Shown: one piece after another, positions 26,060 to 37,467 of the stretch | How positions within the stretch are numbered: position 1 is the stretch's first letter | Layout: each line of letters begins with the position of its first letter | Source: Pseudomonas saxonica | GTDB taxonomy: Bacteria > Pseudomonadota > Gammaproteobacteria > Pseudomonadales > Pseudomonadaceae | Assembly (NCBI RefSeq): GCF_007858365.1 | Contig: NZ_VFIO01000001.1 | Span: 558,001 to 622,000, forward strand | Direction: 5' to 3' | Length of the DNA: 64,000 bases | Notes under the pieces: model-generated | The model's database searches: none | What the model saw: only the letters and a program-made list of their open reading frames with translations | Told to the model about the DNA's origin: nothing | Program-made: the position numbers and the translations under genes

Positions 26060-29000
26060 GTGCCCGTCCTGCGTCTACCGAAACTCCCTGCTACGGCAGG
26101 TAAACAGCACTGGAGCAACCTGCCCGGTGCCGCCCTGAGCCTGGCCATTGCCGAAGCCGCCAGCGCTGCCCAGCGCTTTACACTGCTGCTGACAGCGGAC
26201 AGCCAAAGCGCCGAGCGTCTTGAGCAGGAATTAAGGTTTTTTGCGCCCGATTTGCCGGTGCTGCATTTCCCCGACTGGGAAACCCTGCCCTACGACCTGT
26301 TCTCGCCCCACCAAGACATCATTTCCCAGCGTATTGCCAGTTTGTACCGGCTACCCGAGCTGAGTCATGGCGTTTTGGTAGTGCCGATTACCACGGCCCT
26401 ACATCGGCTGGCGCCAACCAAGTTCCTGCTCGGTAGCAGCCTGGTGCTGGACATCGGCCAGAAGCTGGACGTCGAGCAAATGCGCACCCGCCTCGAAGCC
26501 AGCGGTTATCGCTGCGTCGACACCGTGTATGAACACGGGGAATTTGCGGTACGCGGCGCGCTTATCGACTTGTTCCCGATGGGCAGCAAACTGCCCTACC
26601 GCATCGACCTGTTCGACGACGAAATCGAAACCCTGCGCACCTTCGACCCGGAAACCCAGCGTTCCATCGACAAAGTAGAATCGGTTCGCCTGTTGCCCGC
26701 CCGTGAATTCCCGCTACAAAAAGATGCCGTCACACGCTTCAAGGCACGCTTTCGCGAACGCTTCGATGTCGACTTCCGTCGCTGCCCGATCTTTCAAGAC
26801 TTAAGCAGCGGGATTACACCCGCCGGTATCGAGTACTACCTGCCGTTGTTTTTCGACGAAACCTCAACGCTGTTCGACTACCTGCCCGCAGACACCCAGG
26901 TGTTCTCGCTGCCTGGCGTTGAAAAAGCCTGCGAAAACTTCTGGTCGGACGTACGCAACCGCTATGAAGAACGCCGCGTAGATCCATCGCGCCCGTTGCT
27001 GCCTCCTGCCGAATTGTTTTTGCCGGTTGAGGACTGCTTCGCCCGCCTGAAAAACTGGCCCCGCGTGGTGGTCAGTCAGGACGACGTGGAGCCTGGCAGC
27101 AGCGGCGAGCGCTTTGCGGCTCAAAAGCTGCCCAATCTGGCGATTGAAGCCAAGGCCAACCAACCGCTGCACGCACTGGCAGGCTTTTTAGACCAGTTCG
27201 AGGGCCGGGTACTGTTTACGGCTGAATCGGCCGGTCGCCGTGAAGTGCTGCTGGAGCTGCTTGATCGCCTGAAACTGAAGCCTAAAACGGTCGATGGCTG
27301 GTGCGATTTCGTCTCCAGCAAACATCGCCTGGCAATCACCATCGCCCCGCTGGATGAAGGCCTGTTACTGGACGATCCGGCGCTGGCCCTGATTGCCGAA
27401 AGCCCCTTGTTCGGTCAACGCGTCATGCAACGTCGGCGCCGCGACAAACGCGCCGACGCCAATAATGATGCGGTCATCAAAAACCTCACCGAACTGCGCG
27501 AAGGCGCCCCCGTGGTACACATCGACCACGGCGTGGGCCGCTACCAAGGGCTGGCCACCCTTGAAGTCGACAATCAGATCGCCGAGTTCCTGACCCTCGA
27601 ATACGCCGAAGGCGCCAAGCTTTACGTGCCGGTGGCCAACCTGCACTTGATCGCTCGCTACACCGGCAGCGACGACGAACTGGCGCCACTGCATCGCCTG
27701 GGTTCGGAAACCTGGCAGAAAGCCAAGCGCAAAGCCGCCGAGCAAGTGCGTGACGTGGCCGCTGAACTGCTTGATATTTACGCCCGTCGCGCCGCCCGCG
27801 AAGGCTATGCCTTTGAAGACCCCAAGGCCGACTACGCAACCTTCAGCGCGGGTTTCCCGTTTGAAGAAACCCCCGACCAGCAAACCACCATCGAAGCCGT
27901 GCGCGCCGACATGCTGTCGCCCAAACCGATGGACCGCCTGGTGTGTGGCGACGTGGGCTTCGGCAAAACCGAAGTGGCCATGCGCGCCGCCTTTATTGCG
28001 GTACATGGCGGTCGTCAGGTGGCCATTTTGGTGCCCACCACCCTGCTCGCCCAGCAACACTACAACAGTTTCCGCGACCGTTTCGCCGACTGGCCGGTAC
28101 GGGTTGAGGTCATGAGCCGCTTCAAATCGGCCAAAGAAATCAACGCCGCTGTGGCCGATCTGGCCGAAGGCAAAATCGATATCGTCATCGGCACCCACAA
28201 ACTGCTGCAAGACGACGTCAAGATCAAAAATCTGGGTCTGGTGATCATCGACGAAGAGCACCGCTTCGGGGTTCGTCAGAAAGAACAGCTCAAAGCCCTG
28301 CGCAGTGAAGTCGATATTCTGACCCTCACTGCCACGCCAATCCCGCGTACGCTGAACATGGCCGTGTCGGGCATGCGCGACCTGTCGATCATTGCCACGC
28401 CGCCGGCTCGTCGCCTGTCGGTGCGCACCTTCGTCATGGAGCAAAACAACAGCACGATCAAAGAAGCCTTGCTGCGTGAATTGCTGCGTGGCGGTCAGGT
28501 TTATTACCTGCACAACGATGTTAAAACCATCGAGAAATGCGCCGCCGACCTTGCTGAGCTGGTGCCCGAAGCCCGCATCGGTATTGGCCATGGGCAGATG
28601 CGTGAGCGCGAACTCGAACAGGTAATGAGCGACTTTTATCACAAGCGTTTTAACGTACTGATCGCCTCGACCATCATCGAGACCGGTATCGACGTGCCGA
28701 GCGCCAACACCATTATCATCGAGCGTGCCGACAAATTCGGCCTGGCGCAGTTGCACCAATTGCGTGGCCGTGTGGGGCGCAGTCACCACCAGGCGTATGC
28801 CTATTTGCTGACACCGCCACGCAAACAAATCACCGGCGATGCGCAAAAGCGCCTCGAAGCCATTGCCAACACCCAAGACCTTGGCGCCGGTTTTGTTCTG
28901 GCCACCAACGACCTCGAAATCCGTGGCGCGGGTGAGCTATTGGGCGACGGTCAAAGCGGTCAGATACAAGCTGTGGGCTTCACGCTGTACATGGAAATGC

Positions 29001-29509
29001 TCGAACGTGCAGTCAAGTCGATCCGCAAGGGCGAACAACCCAACCTTGACCAGCCACTGGGTGGCGGGCCGGAAATCAACCTGCGCGTCCCGGCCTTGAT
29101 TCCCGAGGCCTACCTGCCCGATGTTCACGCACGGCTGATCCTTTACAAACGCATTGCCAACGCCAGTGACGAAGAAGGCCTTAAGGACTTGCAGGTTGAA
29201 ATGATCGACCGCTTCGGCCTTCTGCCTGAACCGACCAAAAATCTGGTGCGCATCACCGCGTTGAAATTGAAGGCCGAGCAATTGGGCATCAAAAAGGTCG
29301 ACGCTGGGCCCCAAGGCGGCCGGATCGAGTTTGCCTCCGACACCCCGGTTGATCCGCTGGTGCTGATCAAACTGATTCAGGGCCAACCCAACCGATACAA
29401 GTTCGAAGGCGCAACCCTGTTCAAGTTCATGGTGCCCATGGAGCGTGCAGATGAACGCTTCAACACTCTGGAAGCGCTCTTTGAGCGCCTGACGCCGAAG
29501 GCTTCTTGA
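26060..29509 (+). CDS. mfd: Transcription-repair coupling factor
   Basis: This 1149-aa protein contains the UvrB-like N-terminus (DWETLPYDLFSPHQDIISQR), the RNA-polymerase interaction domain (PVVHIDHGVGRYQGL), the helicase motifs GDVGFGKTEVAMRAAF and IIDEEHRFGV, and the TRG region and C-terminal domain. It removes RNA polymerase stalled at lesions and recruits UvrA. The start is GTG 26060, which gives MPVLRLPKLP. It is followed by a SWIM/SNF2 helicase gene with only a 21-bp gap. Confidence 0.98.
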   Translation: MPVLRLPKLPATAGKQHWSNLPGAALSLAIAEAASAAQRFTLLLTADSQSAERLEQELRFFAPDLPVLHFPDWETLPYDLFSPHQDIISQRIASLYRLPELSHGVLVVPITTALHRLAPTKFLLGSSLVLDIGQKLDVEQMRTRLEASGYRCVDTVYEHGEFAVRGALIDLFPMGSKLPYRIDLFDDEIETLRTFDPETQRSIDKVESVRLLPAREFPLQKDAVTRFKARFRERFDVDFRRCPIFQDLSSGITPAGIEYYLPLFFDETSTLFDYLPADTQVFSLPGVEKACENFWSDVRNRYEERRVDPSRPLLPPAELFLPVEDCFARLKNWPRVVVSQDDVEPGSSGERFAAQKLPNLAIEAKANQPLHALAGFLDQFEGRVLFTAESAGRREVLLELLDRLKLKPKTVDGWCDFVSSKHRLAITIAPLDEGLLLDDPALALIAESPLFGQRVMQRRRRDKRADANNDAVIKNLTELREGAPVVHIDHGVGRYQGLATLEVDNQIAEFLTLEYAEGAKLYVPVANLHLIARYTGSDDELAPLHRLGSETWQKAKRKAAEQVRDVAAELLDIYARRAAREGYAFEDPKADYATFSAGFPFEETPDQQTTIEAVRADMLSPKPMDRLVCGDVGFGKTEVAMRAAFIAVHGGRQVAILVPTTLLAQQHYNSFRDRFADWPVRVEVMSRFKSAKEINAAVADLAEGKIDIVIGTHKLLQDDVKIKNLGLVIIDEEHRFGVRQKEQLKALRSEVDILTLTATPIPRTLNMAVSGMRDLSIIATPPARRLSVRTFVMEQNNSTIKEALLRELLRGGQVYYLHNDVKTIEKCAADLAELVPEARIGIGHGQMRERELEQVMSDFYHKRFNVLIASTIIETGIDVPSANTIIIERADKFGLAQLHQLRGRVGRSHHQAYAYLLTPPRKQITGDAQKRLEAIANTQDLGAGFVLATNDLEIRGAGELLGDGQSGQIQAVGFTLYMEMLERAVKSIRKGEQPNLDQPLGGGPEINLRVPALIPEAYLPDVHARLILYKRIANASDEEGLKDLQVEMIDRFGLLPEPTKNLVRITALKLKAEQLGIKKVDAGPQGGRIEFASDTPVDPLVLIKLIQGQPNRYKFEGATLFKFMVPMERADERFNTLEALFERLTPKAS

Positions 29510-29530
29510 TGGCTATTGAATGACACAGCC

Positions 29531-32233
29531 ATGACCTTGAGCACGACACCCCGGCTGACCAAACCGCTCGCACCGACGTGGGTCAGCCGCTTCAAAGAAC
29601 AAAGCCTGGAGCGTGGCCGTCGCTACGCTCTGGAAAACCGTGTCAGAATTGCCCAGGTCGGCAACAGCCTGATCACAGCCAGTTGCCAAGGCTCAAGTGA
29701 CAACACTTATCGCCAGACCATTCAACTGCGCGAGTCGGCCAAAGGTACTCTGCTCTTGGTCAGCGCGCACTGTACGTGCCCTGTTCGCGTTAACTGCAAG
29801 CATACCGCTGCTGTATTACTGAAGATTGAAGACACCTTGAACTACCCTGCCGCTGCCCAGGACGCCGAGCTTCTGGAAAAACTCCAGGCCGTACTCGATT
29901 CACGCCGACCTGCCAACCTGCCTGAAGTCTTGATCGATGACGTGCAACCCGTGCCACGCCTATGGCTCGCCAGTGCCGAATTCAGTGCCTTTGAACCGCG
30001 TAACGGCAAAATGCAGCGCTATACCCAGCATCGTGCCGCCTTGTCTTTCAATTACCTTGAGCATTACGTCAGCGGGCAAAAAAATACAGACGTCCTGGTT
30101 CGTCAGGAGCATCAAACGCTGCGCATCAAGCGTCATCCCAACGTAGAAAACGCCTACCGAGAGCAACTGCGTGAGCTGGGGTTCAAAATTGCGACACGCC
30201 AGAGCAAAGCACTGCCTGAAAGTGCGGGCGAATTGTTCGAAATGGTCAATGACAGCGCGTGGCTCAACTTCACCCTCAACCATATGGCCGGCTTGCGCGA
30301 ACAGGGCTGGGAGTTGTTGGTTGATGAAGACTTCGGATTTGATCTCAGCCCCGTCGAAGAGTGGTACGCCAACGTCGATGAAGCGCCGGAACACGACTGG
30401 TTTGATCTGGAACTGGGCATCATCGTCAACGGCCAGCGCCTGAGCCTGCTGCCGATCCTGCTCAACCTGATGCGTTCGCACACTGACATTCTCAGCCCCG
30501 AAAGACTTGCCAAGCGTCGAGATGACGAACTGATTCTGGTCAACATCCCGGCCACGCCCAACAGTAACCACGGCCCCTTGCAAGTAGCCCTGCCATACGG
30601 GCGCCTTAAACCCGTGCTGGCCACCCTCGATGAGTTTTACCTGGGCGAACCGGGGGCAACCGCACTGCGCATCAAAAGTGCCGATGCACCGCGCCTCAAT
30701 GCACTGGACGCCTTGCCTCTGCGCTGGGAAGGTGGCGAACATATTCGCGGTTTTGCTCAGCGCCTGCGGGACATCAAGGACTTCACCGTCGCAGCCCCTG
30801 AAGGCCTCAACGCCACCCTGCGACCCTACCAACTGGAAGGCCTGAGCTGGATGCAGTCTTTGCGCCAACTGGAAGTCGGCGGGATTCTTGCGGATGACAT
30901 GGGGCTGGGTAAAACCCTGCAAACACTGGCGCATATTCTTACTGAAAAGAACGCCGGGCGACTTGATCGGCCCGCGATGGTGATTATGCCCACCAGCCTG
31001 ATCCCCAACTGGCTCGACGAAGCGGCGCATTTCACACCGCAGCTCAACGTGCTGGCGCTGTATGGCCCCACCCGCAAAAAGCACTTTGCGAACCTGAACG
31101 ATTATGACCTCATTCTGACCACCTACGCTTTGCTGCCCAAGGACATCGAGCACCTGGCAAAACTGCCTCTGCACATCCTTATCCTCGACGAAGCGCAGTA
31201 CATCAAAAATCCCGGCAGCAAAGCCTCACAAGCCGCCTGTGAACTGACCGCGCGCCAACGTCTGTGCCTGAGTGGTACTCCGCTGGAAAACCACTTGGGC
31301 GAGCTGTGGTCGCTGTTCCATTTCTTGCTGCCCGGCTGGCTGGGTGACGCGCAAGCCTTCAACCGCAACTACCGGGTGCCCATCGAACGCCACGGCAATG
31401 ACGAGCGCTTGCAGCACCTCAATGCGCGAATCAAACCCTTCCTGTTGCGACGCACCAAAGAGCAGGTCGCCACCGAACTGCCGCCCAAAACCGAGATTAT
31501 TCATTGGGTCGAGCTCAACGAAGCCCAGCGCGACGTATACGAAACCATGCGTTTGGCGATGGACAAAAAAGTCCGTGATGAAATCACCCGCAAAGGGCTG
31601 GGGCGCAGTCAGATCATCATTCTAGAAGCCCTGCTCAAACTGCGTCAGGTGTGCTGCGATCTGCGACTGGTCAGCGATACACCGCCGAAAAAAGGCAGCA
31701 CCTCGGGCAAGCTCGACAGCTTGATGGAGATGCTCGACGAACTCTTTGCCGAAGGTCGACGCATCCTGTTGTTTTCACAATTCACCTCAATGCTTCGCCT
31801 GATCGAAGCTGAGCTGAAAAAACGCAATATCCGCTACGCCCTGCTCACTGGCCAGACCCGAGACCGGCGCACGCCGGTGAAGGAGTTCCAGAGCGGCACC
31901 TTGCAGATCTTTCTGATCAGCCTGAAGGCGGGTGGCGTAGGCTTGAACCTGACCGAAGCCGACACCGTGATCCATTACGACCCGTGGTGGAACCCAGCGG
32001 CGGAAAATCAGGCGACCGACCGCGCCTACCGAATCGGCCAGGAAAAACCGGTGTTTGTGTACAAGATGATCGCCCGCGGCACTGTGGAAGAGAAAATCCA
32101 GCACTTGCAGCAGGAAAAGTCGGATTTGGCGGCAGGCGTGCTGGACGGACGAGCCGCCGGGGACTGGAAGCTTCACGACGACGACATCGAAGCCCTGTTT
32201 GCTCCGCTGCCGCCGAAGGTCGAGAAACGCTGA
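29531..32233 (+). CDS. SWIM zinc-finger SNF2-family helicase
   Basis: This is a 900-aa protein. An N-terminal SWIM finger (HCTCPVRVNCKH, about residues 77-89) precedes a linker of about 350 aa and an SNF2 core: DDMGLGKTLQTLAHIL (Walker A), ILDEAQYIKN (DEAQ box) and a helicase C domain with GGVGLNLTEADTVIHYDPWW, DRAYRIGQ and VEEKI. Such proteins are DNA-dependent ATPases with unclear roles in bacteria. ATG 29531 was chosen; a TTG at 29516 is possible. The short gap suggests co-transcription with mfd, hinting at a repair or transcription-conflict role. Confidence 0.9.
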   Translation: MTLSTTPRLTKPLAPTWVSRFKEQSLERGRRYALENRVRIAQVGNSLITASCQGSSDNTYRQTIQLRESAKGTLLLVSAHCTCPVRVNCKHTAAVLLKIEDTLNYPAAAQDAELLEKLQAVLDSRRPANLPEVLIDDVQPVPRLWLASAEFSAFEPRNGKMQRYTQHRAALSFNYLEHYVSGQKNTDVLVRQEHQTLRIKRHPNVENAYREQLRELGFKIATRQSKALPESAGELFEMVNDSAWLNFTLNHMAGLREQGWELLVDEDFGFDLSPVEEWYANVDEAPEHDWFDLELGIIVNGQRLSLLPILLNLMRSHTDILSPERLAKRRDDELILVNIPATPNSNHGPLQVALPYGRLKPVLATLDEFYLGEPGATALRIKSADAPRLNALDALPLRWEGGEHIRGFAQRLRDIKDFTVAAPEGLNATLRPYQLEGLSWMQSLRQLEVGGILADDMGLGKTLQTLAHILTEKNAGRLDRPAMVIMPTSLIPNWLDEAAHFTPQLNVLALYGPTRKKHFANLNDYDLILTTYALLPKDIEHLAKLPLHILILDEAQYIKNPGSKASQAACELTARQRLCLSGTPLENHLGELWSLFHFLLPGWLGDAQAFNRNYRVPIERHGNDERLQHLNARIKPFLLRRTKEQVATELPPKTEIIHWVELNEAQRDVYETMRLAMDKKVRDEITRKGLGRSQIIILEALLKLRQVCCDLRLVSDTPPKKGSTSGKLDSLMEMLDELFAEGRRILLFSQFTSMLRLIEAELKKRNIRYALLTGQTRDRRTPVKEFQSGTLQIFLISLKAGGVGLNLTEADTVIHYDPWWNPAAENQATDRAYRIGQEKPVFVYKMIARGTVEEKIQHLQQEKSDLAAGVLDGRAAGDWKLHDDDIEALFAPLPPKVEKR

Positions 32234-32314
32234 ACCCAGCTGACTTCGTAACCGTTGCAGAGCGGAGCGAGGCTACGTCCAGCGGCGCAGCCATCGCCAA
32301 TTCAAAAGGTCAAA

Positions 32315-34076
<1,762 letters not shown>

Positions 34077-34245
34077 GGAAATTCCTTAAATAAAGAGAGC
34101 GCTCATTACCTGCCGCGAACGTGCGGACACAGCCATGCGCGCCGCAATCGAGGATTGCAGCGGTACATCGGCAAACGGGAATAAGTCAGGGTTGGGCATG
34201 GCGGCTAGCTTAGCGGAACTGAGCTGCCGCGCCCACCCGCACAGG

Positions 34246-34953
34246 TCAAACCTTAAGGGCAACCTGTGGGGTTTTGGTCCGCGGGCGCATTTGAGCGCTG
34301 GCCATTGCCGGGTCAACTACACCGCTTTCGGCGCGCATGCCTGCGGCCAGGAAGGGCACCATAAGGCGCATCACCTGCTCGATGGAGGTATTGATGCCAA
34401 AATCGGTTTCCGCAATCGCTCGCAAAGCCTTGATCCCGGACATGCTGAATGCCGCCGCACCGAGCATAAAATGCACGCGCCAAAACAATTCTATGGGCGG
34501 GATCTGCGGTGCAGCTTCATTAACCAACAACATATAGCGACGGAACACTTTGCCGTACATGTCTTCCAGGTAACGCCGCAAGTGACCCTGGCTCTGACTG
34601 AACGCAAGCCCCAACAAGCGCATGAAAATCGACAGGTCATTTCCGCTGCGCGGTTGAATCACCAGCGCCTGCTCGACCAGCATTTCAAGCAGTTCTTCGA
34701 GCGAGGGACGCTGCTCAGGCTTGCCCTGACGGCGCTCGAGCTCACGATCCAGATTGGCGCAAAACGGCCCCAGAAAACGCGAAAATACCGCCTGAATCAG
34801 CGCCTTCTTGGAACCAAAATGATAATTGACGGCTGCGAGGTTAACCCCGGCCTTGCTGGTAATCAGCCGCAATGAAGTTTCGGCAAAACCTTTTTCCGCG
34901 AACAACTGCTCAGCAGCATCAAGGATACGTTCAACGGTTTCCGACTGGGCCAT
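34246..34953 (-). CDS. psrA: TetR-family regulator of fatty acid metabolism and rpoS
   Basis: This is a 235-aa protein. The N-terminal TetR helix-turn-helix is RILDAAEQLFAEKGFAETSLRLITSKAGVNLAAVNYHFGS. The C-terminal ligand domain binds long-chain fatty acyl effectors in characterised PsrA. ATG 34953 begins MAQSETVERI; a longer frame to 35058 overlaps the operator and is rejected. A perfect GAAAC-N4-GTTTC palindrome lies 38 bp upstream, consistent with autoregulation. In other pseudomonads PsrA represses fadBA and activates rpoS. Confidence 0.93.
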   Translation of the reverse strand: MAQSETVERILDAAEQLFAEKGFAETSLRLITSKAGVNLAAVNYHFGSKKALIQAVFSRFLGPFCANLDRELERRQGKPEQRPSLEELLEMLVEQALVIQPRSGNDLSIFMRLLGLAFSQSQGHLRRYLEDMYGKVFRRYMLLVNEAAPQIPPIELFWRVHFMLGAAAFSMSGIKALRAIAETDFGINTSIEQVMRLMVPFLAAGMRAESGVVDPAMASAQMRPRTKTPQVALKV

Positions 34954-34990
34954 GTTTACTCCGGCTGAAAAACACTTAAAACAGGTGTTT

Positions 34991-35004
34991 GAAACATACG
35001 TTTC
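34991..35004. promoter_or_regulatory. PsrA operator in the psrA promoter
   Basis: GAAACATACGTTTC matches the known PsrA box, GAAAC N2-4 GTTTC. It lies 38 bp upstream of psrA ATG 34953, inside the divergent psrA/lexA region. Autorepression is established for PsrA; the site here is by pattern. Confidence 0.8.
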
Positions 35005-35038
35005 AGTTTGTAAAAAGTCAAGGTAACGTGTTCGTTTT

Positions 35039-35052
35039 ACGACTGGTCGGTC
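35039..35052. promoter_or_regulatory. Motif shared with the fadBA upstream region
   Basis: ACGACTGGTCGGTC occurs here, 86 bp upstream of psrA, and again at 44125-44138, upstream of fadB, on the same strand and in the same orientation to each gene. It is a candidate operator for a common regulator, distinct from the PsrA box. Confidence 0.4.
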
Positions 35053-35152
35053 TGGCATTTAAACACAGCCATCACTCATCCAGCCTCACACCATAAATGC
35101 CTACACACACAGCCTATAGGCGACCGTCCAGCGGACTACAGGAAATGGATGA

Positions 35153-35204
35153 TTGCCAATAGGCCTTCACTGTATATAATCCCAGTCACTGTATAAAAAA
35201 ACAG
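35153..35204 (+). promoter_or_regulatory. lexA promoter with two SOS boxes
   Basis: The -35 is TTGCCA (35153-35158) and the -10 is TATAAT (35175-35180), with a 16-bp spacer. Two LexA boxes of the CTG-N10-CAG type follow: CTGTATATAATCCCAG (35170-35185) and CTGTATAAAAAAACAG (35189-35204). The first covers the -10. The site should repress the lexA-sulA operon. Confidence 0.9.
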
Positions 35205-35214
35205 AGCGATCACC

Positions 35215-35823
35215 ATGTTAAAACTGACGCCACGCCAAGCAGAGATCCTGGCTTTCATCAAGCGATGCCTGGATGACAACGGATACCCGCCCACCCGTGC
35301 CGAGATCGCACAGGAACTGGGCTTCAAGTCCCCGAACGCCGCCGAAGAGCACCTCAAGGCATTGGCCCGCAAGGGCGCCATCGAGATGACCCCAGGCGCG
35401 TCACGCGGCATTCGCATCCCGGGCTTTGAGGCCAAGGCCGACGAGTCAACACTGCCCATCATTGGTCGCGTCGCTGCTGGCGCCCCGATCCTGGCCCAGG
35501 AACACGTCGAAGAATCCTGCAACATCAACCCGACTTTCTTCCACCCTCGGGCGGACTACCTGCTGCGGGTTCAGGGCATGAGCATGAAAGACGTCGGCAT
35601 ATTTGATGGCGACCTTTTAGCCGTGCATACCTGCCGCGAGGCACGTAATGGTCAGATTGTCGTGGCGCGTATCGACGACGAAGTGACCGTAAAACGCTTC
35701 AAACGAGAAGGCAGCAAAGTCTGGCTTATCGCTGAAAACCCCGATTTCGCGCCCATTGAAGTGAATCTCAAAGAGCAGGAACTGGTAATCGAAGGCCTGA
35801 GCGTAGGCGTTATACGTCGCTAA
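35215..35823 (+). CDS. lexA: SOS repressor LexA
   Basis: This 202-aa protein has the winged helix-turn-helix [21 protein letters not shown] followed by the cleavable hinge (A88-G89 in VAAGAPI). The catalytic Ser123 is in QGMSMKD and Lys160 in EVTVKRF. It represses SOS genes and cleaves itself when RecA is activated. Two SOS boxes cover its promoter. sulA follows 12 bp downstream. Confidence 0.98.
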   Translation: MLKLTPRQAEILAFIKRCLDDNGYPPTRAEIAQELGFKSPNAAEEHLKALARKGAIEMTPGASRGIRIPGFEAKADESTLPIIGRVAAGAPILAQEHVEESCNINPTFFHPRADYLLRVQGMSMKDVGIFDGDLLAVHTCREARNGQIVVARIDDEVTVKRFKREGSKVWLIAENPDFAPIEVNLKEQELVIEGLSVGVIRR

Positions 35824-35835
35824 TTAGGAGGCGCC

Positions 35836-36309
35836 ATGCAGTTCCCGCACACACCGCTGCCTGCACAACTACCCCTGTTCGAAGTGTTCATGGCGCAACC
35901 CATGCCCACCACGATCAAAGAAGTGCTTGAAACACCCTGGAGCGCAGAACCTGAAGTATTCAGCGAACTGTCTTTACGCGGTGCCGCCGAGAACTGCCTG
36001 AACCTGCTTGCGCCTATGCTGCGCGAACTAAGCGAACAGCAACATGCACGCTGGCTGACCCTGATTGCGCCGCCGCCGAGCCTGACCCAAAGCTGGCTGC
36101 GCGATGCGGGCCTCAACCGAGAGCGTATTTTGCTGTTACAACCCAACGGCAATAAAAGCGCGCTACAACTGACCTGCGAAGCCCTTCGACTGGGCCGCAG
36201 TCACACCGTAGTGAGCTGGATCAACCCACTGAACAGCGCCGCGCGCCAACAGTTGATCGGCGCAGCACGCACAGGCAACGGGCAAAGTCTGAATATTCGC
36301 TTGGGGTAA
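35836..36309 (+). CDS. sulA: SOS-induced cell division inhibitor SulA
   Basis: This 157-aa protein has SulA landmarks: SELSLRGAAENCLNLLAPMLRELS, then RWLTLIAPP, LLLQPNG and VVSWINPL. It binds FtsZ and blocks division during the SOS response. The start has AGGAGGC upstream at 35826-35832. It is co-transcribed with lexA, a standard Pseudomonas arrangement, so it is LexA-controlled. Confidence 0.92.
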   Translation: MQFPHTPLPAQLPLFEVFMAQPMPTTIKEVLETPWSAEPEVFSELSLRGAAENCLNLLAPMLRELSEQQHARWLTLIAPPPSLTQSWLRDAGLNRERILLLQPNGNKSALQLTCEALRLGRSHTVVSWINPLNSAARQQLIGAARTGNGQSLNIRLG

Positions 36310-36387
36310 ATAGCCAATACAACCATGGGGTATAGGGCCAATGCAGAACGCATTAGCCTTGCCGTGGTTCAGAGCTGTGCGGAGCGC

Positions 36388-36621
36388 TTAATGAAGAATG
36401 CGTGGCCCTTCATCTTGCACAAGTTCGCCTTCAGCCAAACGGCCGGCCATTTGCACACCTACACTCAGCATGGCTTTCGCCACTTCTACATGCTGCCCCT
36501 GAAGAAATGCCTTGGCATCTTCAGAGAAGTCCAGCGTCACCAGAGACCCTTCGTCATCAGCCCGGCGCAGTTCGATACGGCCATCTGGCAATTCGACAAT
36601 TTCTAGAAAGGACGTTGGCAT
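36388..36621 (-). CDS. Small conserved hypothetical protein, PA3009-like
   Basis: This 77-aa protein starts at ATG 36621 (MPTSFLEIVELPDG); alternative starts are at 36663 and 36699. GGAGAA lies about 11 bases upstream of 36621. It has no membrane segment and no recognisable catalytic motif. It is soluble and acidic (LRRADDEGSLVTLDFSEDA, then AKAMLSVGVQMAGRLAEGE). It lies between sulA and the PA3010-like gene, as in P. aeruginosa by my recollection. Function unknown. Confidence 0.75.
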   Translation of the reverse strand: MPTSFLEIVELPDGRIELRRADDEGSLVTLDFSEDAKAFLQGQHVEVAKAMLSVGVQMAGRLAEGELVQDEGPRILH

Positions 36622-36739
36622 AAAAAGTTGTTCTCCACGAAAGCGCGAGATTATATCAGTCATCCTTTGACAATTTTCCAGGATATACACAGGAATCATT
36701 AGAAAGTGATGACTGACTGTACAGTTTTATGCGCGCCCC

Positions 36740-37261
36740 TTAGCACTCATTCAGGCCATCACGAAAGCGAATGGCCAGCCCCTTCAGGTTTTGTCGCCAC
36801 TCTTCCAGGGTTTCATGAGTCAATTGCGGCGACGTCTCCTCTTCAAGATTGACCGCCGCGATCAAGGGCTGAAACACATCAACCTTGATTTTTTTCGGAG
36901 CCTGTAACGGTAAATACAACGCAGCATGAGTGGCCACCAATTGTGCCAGCCAGGTCTGAGGCGCTCGCGCCAGCTCTACTAGCTCAGCCAACTCAGGAAT
37001 CGCCTTTTCATCCAGCATATTCTGAGTGAGCAACAGCTCAACCCGTGGCGCATTGGCTTGAGACAGCCGGTAAAACCCGGCAATTTCATGGCACAGCCCC
37101 AACAAAGCGCCGTATAAATGAAAGACAGCCGACTCACGCTCAGCTTGCAGCAATGCCTGTGCATTCATGGCCCGGCCTTCACCCGCCCTCTTCATGGCTT
37201 CAAGCGCCAGACCTGCGAAATAGATTTTCTGATTGGTACGGGTATAGAGTTCATGAGCCAT
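36740..37261 (-). CDS. Conserved hypothetical protein, DUF6586-like
   Basis: This 173-aa protein starts at ATG 37261 (MAHELYTRTNQK), with GGAG upstream. It is all-helical (EAMKRAGEGRAMNAQALLQ, then LYGALLGLCHEIAGFYRL), with no signal peptide or catalytic motif visible. It sits between the PA3009-like gene and topA, its usual Pseudomonas location. Function unknown. Confidence 0.8.
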   Translation of the reverse strand: MAHELYTRTNQKIYFAGLALEAMKRAGEGRAMNAQALLQAERESAVFHLYGALLGLCHEIAGFYRLSQANAPRVELLLTQNMLDEKAIPELAELVELARAPQTWLAQLVATHAALYLPLQAPKKIKVDVFQPLIAAVNLEEETSPQLTHETLEEWRQNLKGLAIRFRDGLNEC

Positions 37262-37350
37262 ACGGGCGCTCCACAACGAAAGGGGTAAAGGCAGTCATGC
37301 AGTCTCAGGGAATACAGGCCATGGGAGCAAGCATTTGCTGATAGCCCTGC

Positions 37351-37391
37351 GTAGCAGCTGCCGCAGGCTGCGTCCGGTCGCGCAGCGATCA
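37351..37391. repeat. Single REP-like unit
   Basis: GTAGCAGCTGCCGCAGGCTG followed by CGTCCGGTCGCGCAGCGATC is a single copy of the same unit found as a pair at 24122-24241. It lies upstream of the PA3010-like gene, next to the topA terminator. Confidence 0.7.
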
Positions 37392-37407
37392 TAAACCCGC
37401 AGATCAC

Positions 37408-37448
37408 AAAAAAACCGCGCAAGGCATGCAGCCCTTGCGCGGTTTTTT
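37408..37448 (-). terminator. topA terminator
   Basis: A stem CCGCGCAAGG (37415-37424) / CCTTGCGCGG (37433-37442) is flanked by A and T runs on both sides. It lies 20-60 bp beyond the topA stop and is symmetric, so it may act on both strands. Confidence 0.85.
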
Positions 37449-37467
37449 ATTCAGCGGTCAGCTCAGA

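Noticed and set aside
27365..28876. Minus-strand open frame (503 codons) opposite mfd
   Set aside because: Shadow of mfd; no ribosome site or domain.
29960..31174. Minus-strand open frame opposite the SNF2 helicase
   Set aside because: Antisense to conserved helicase motifs; no support as a gene.
34954..35058. N-terminal extension of psrA to 35058
   Set aside because: It would run through the PsrA operator and promoter region; ATG 34953 gives the standard TetR N-terminus.
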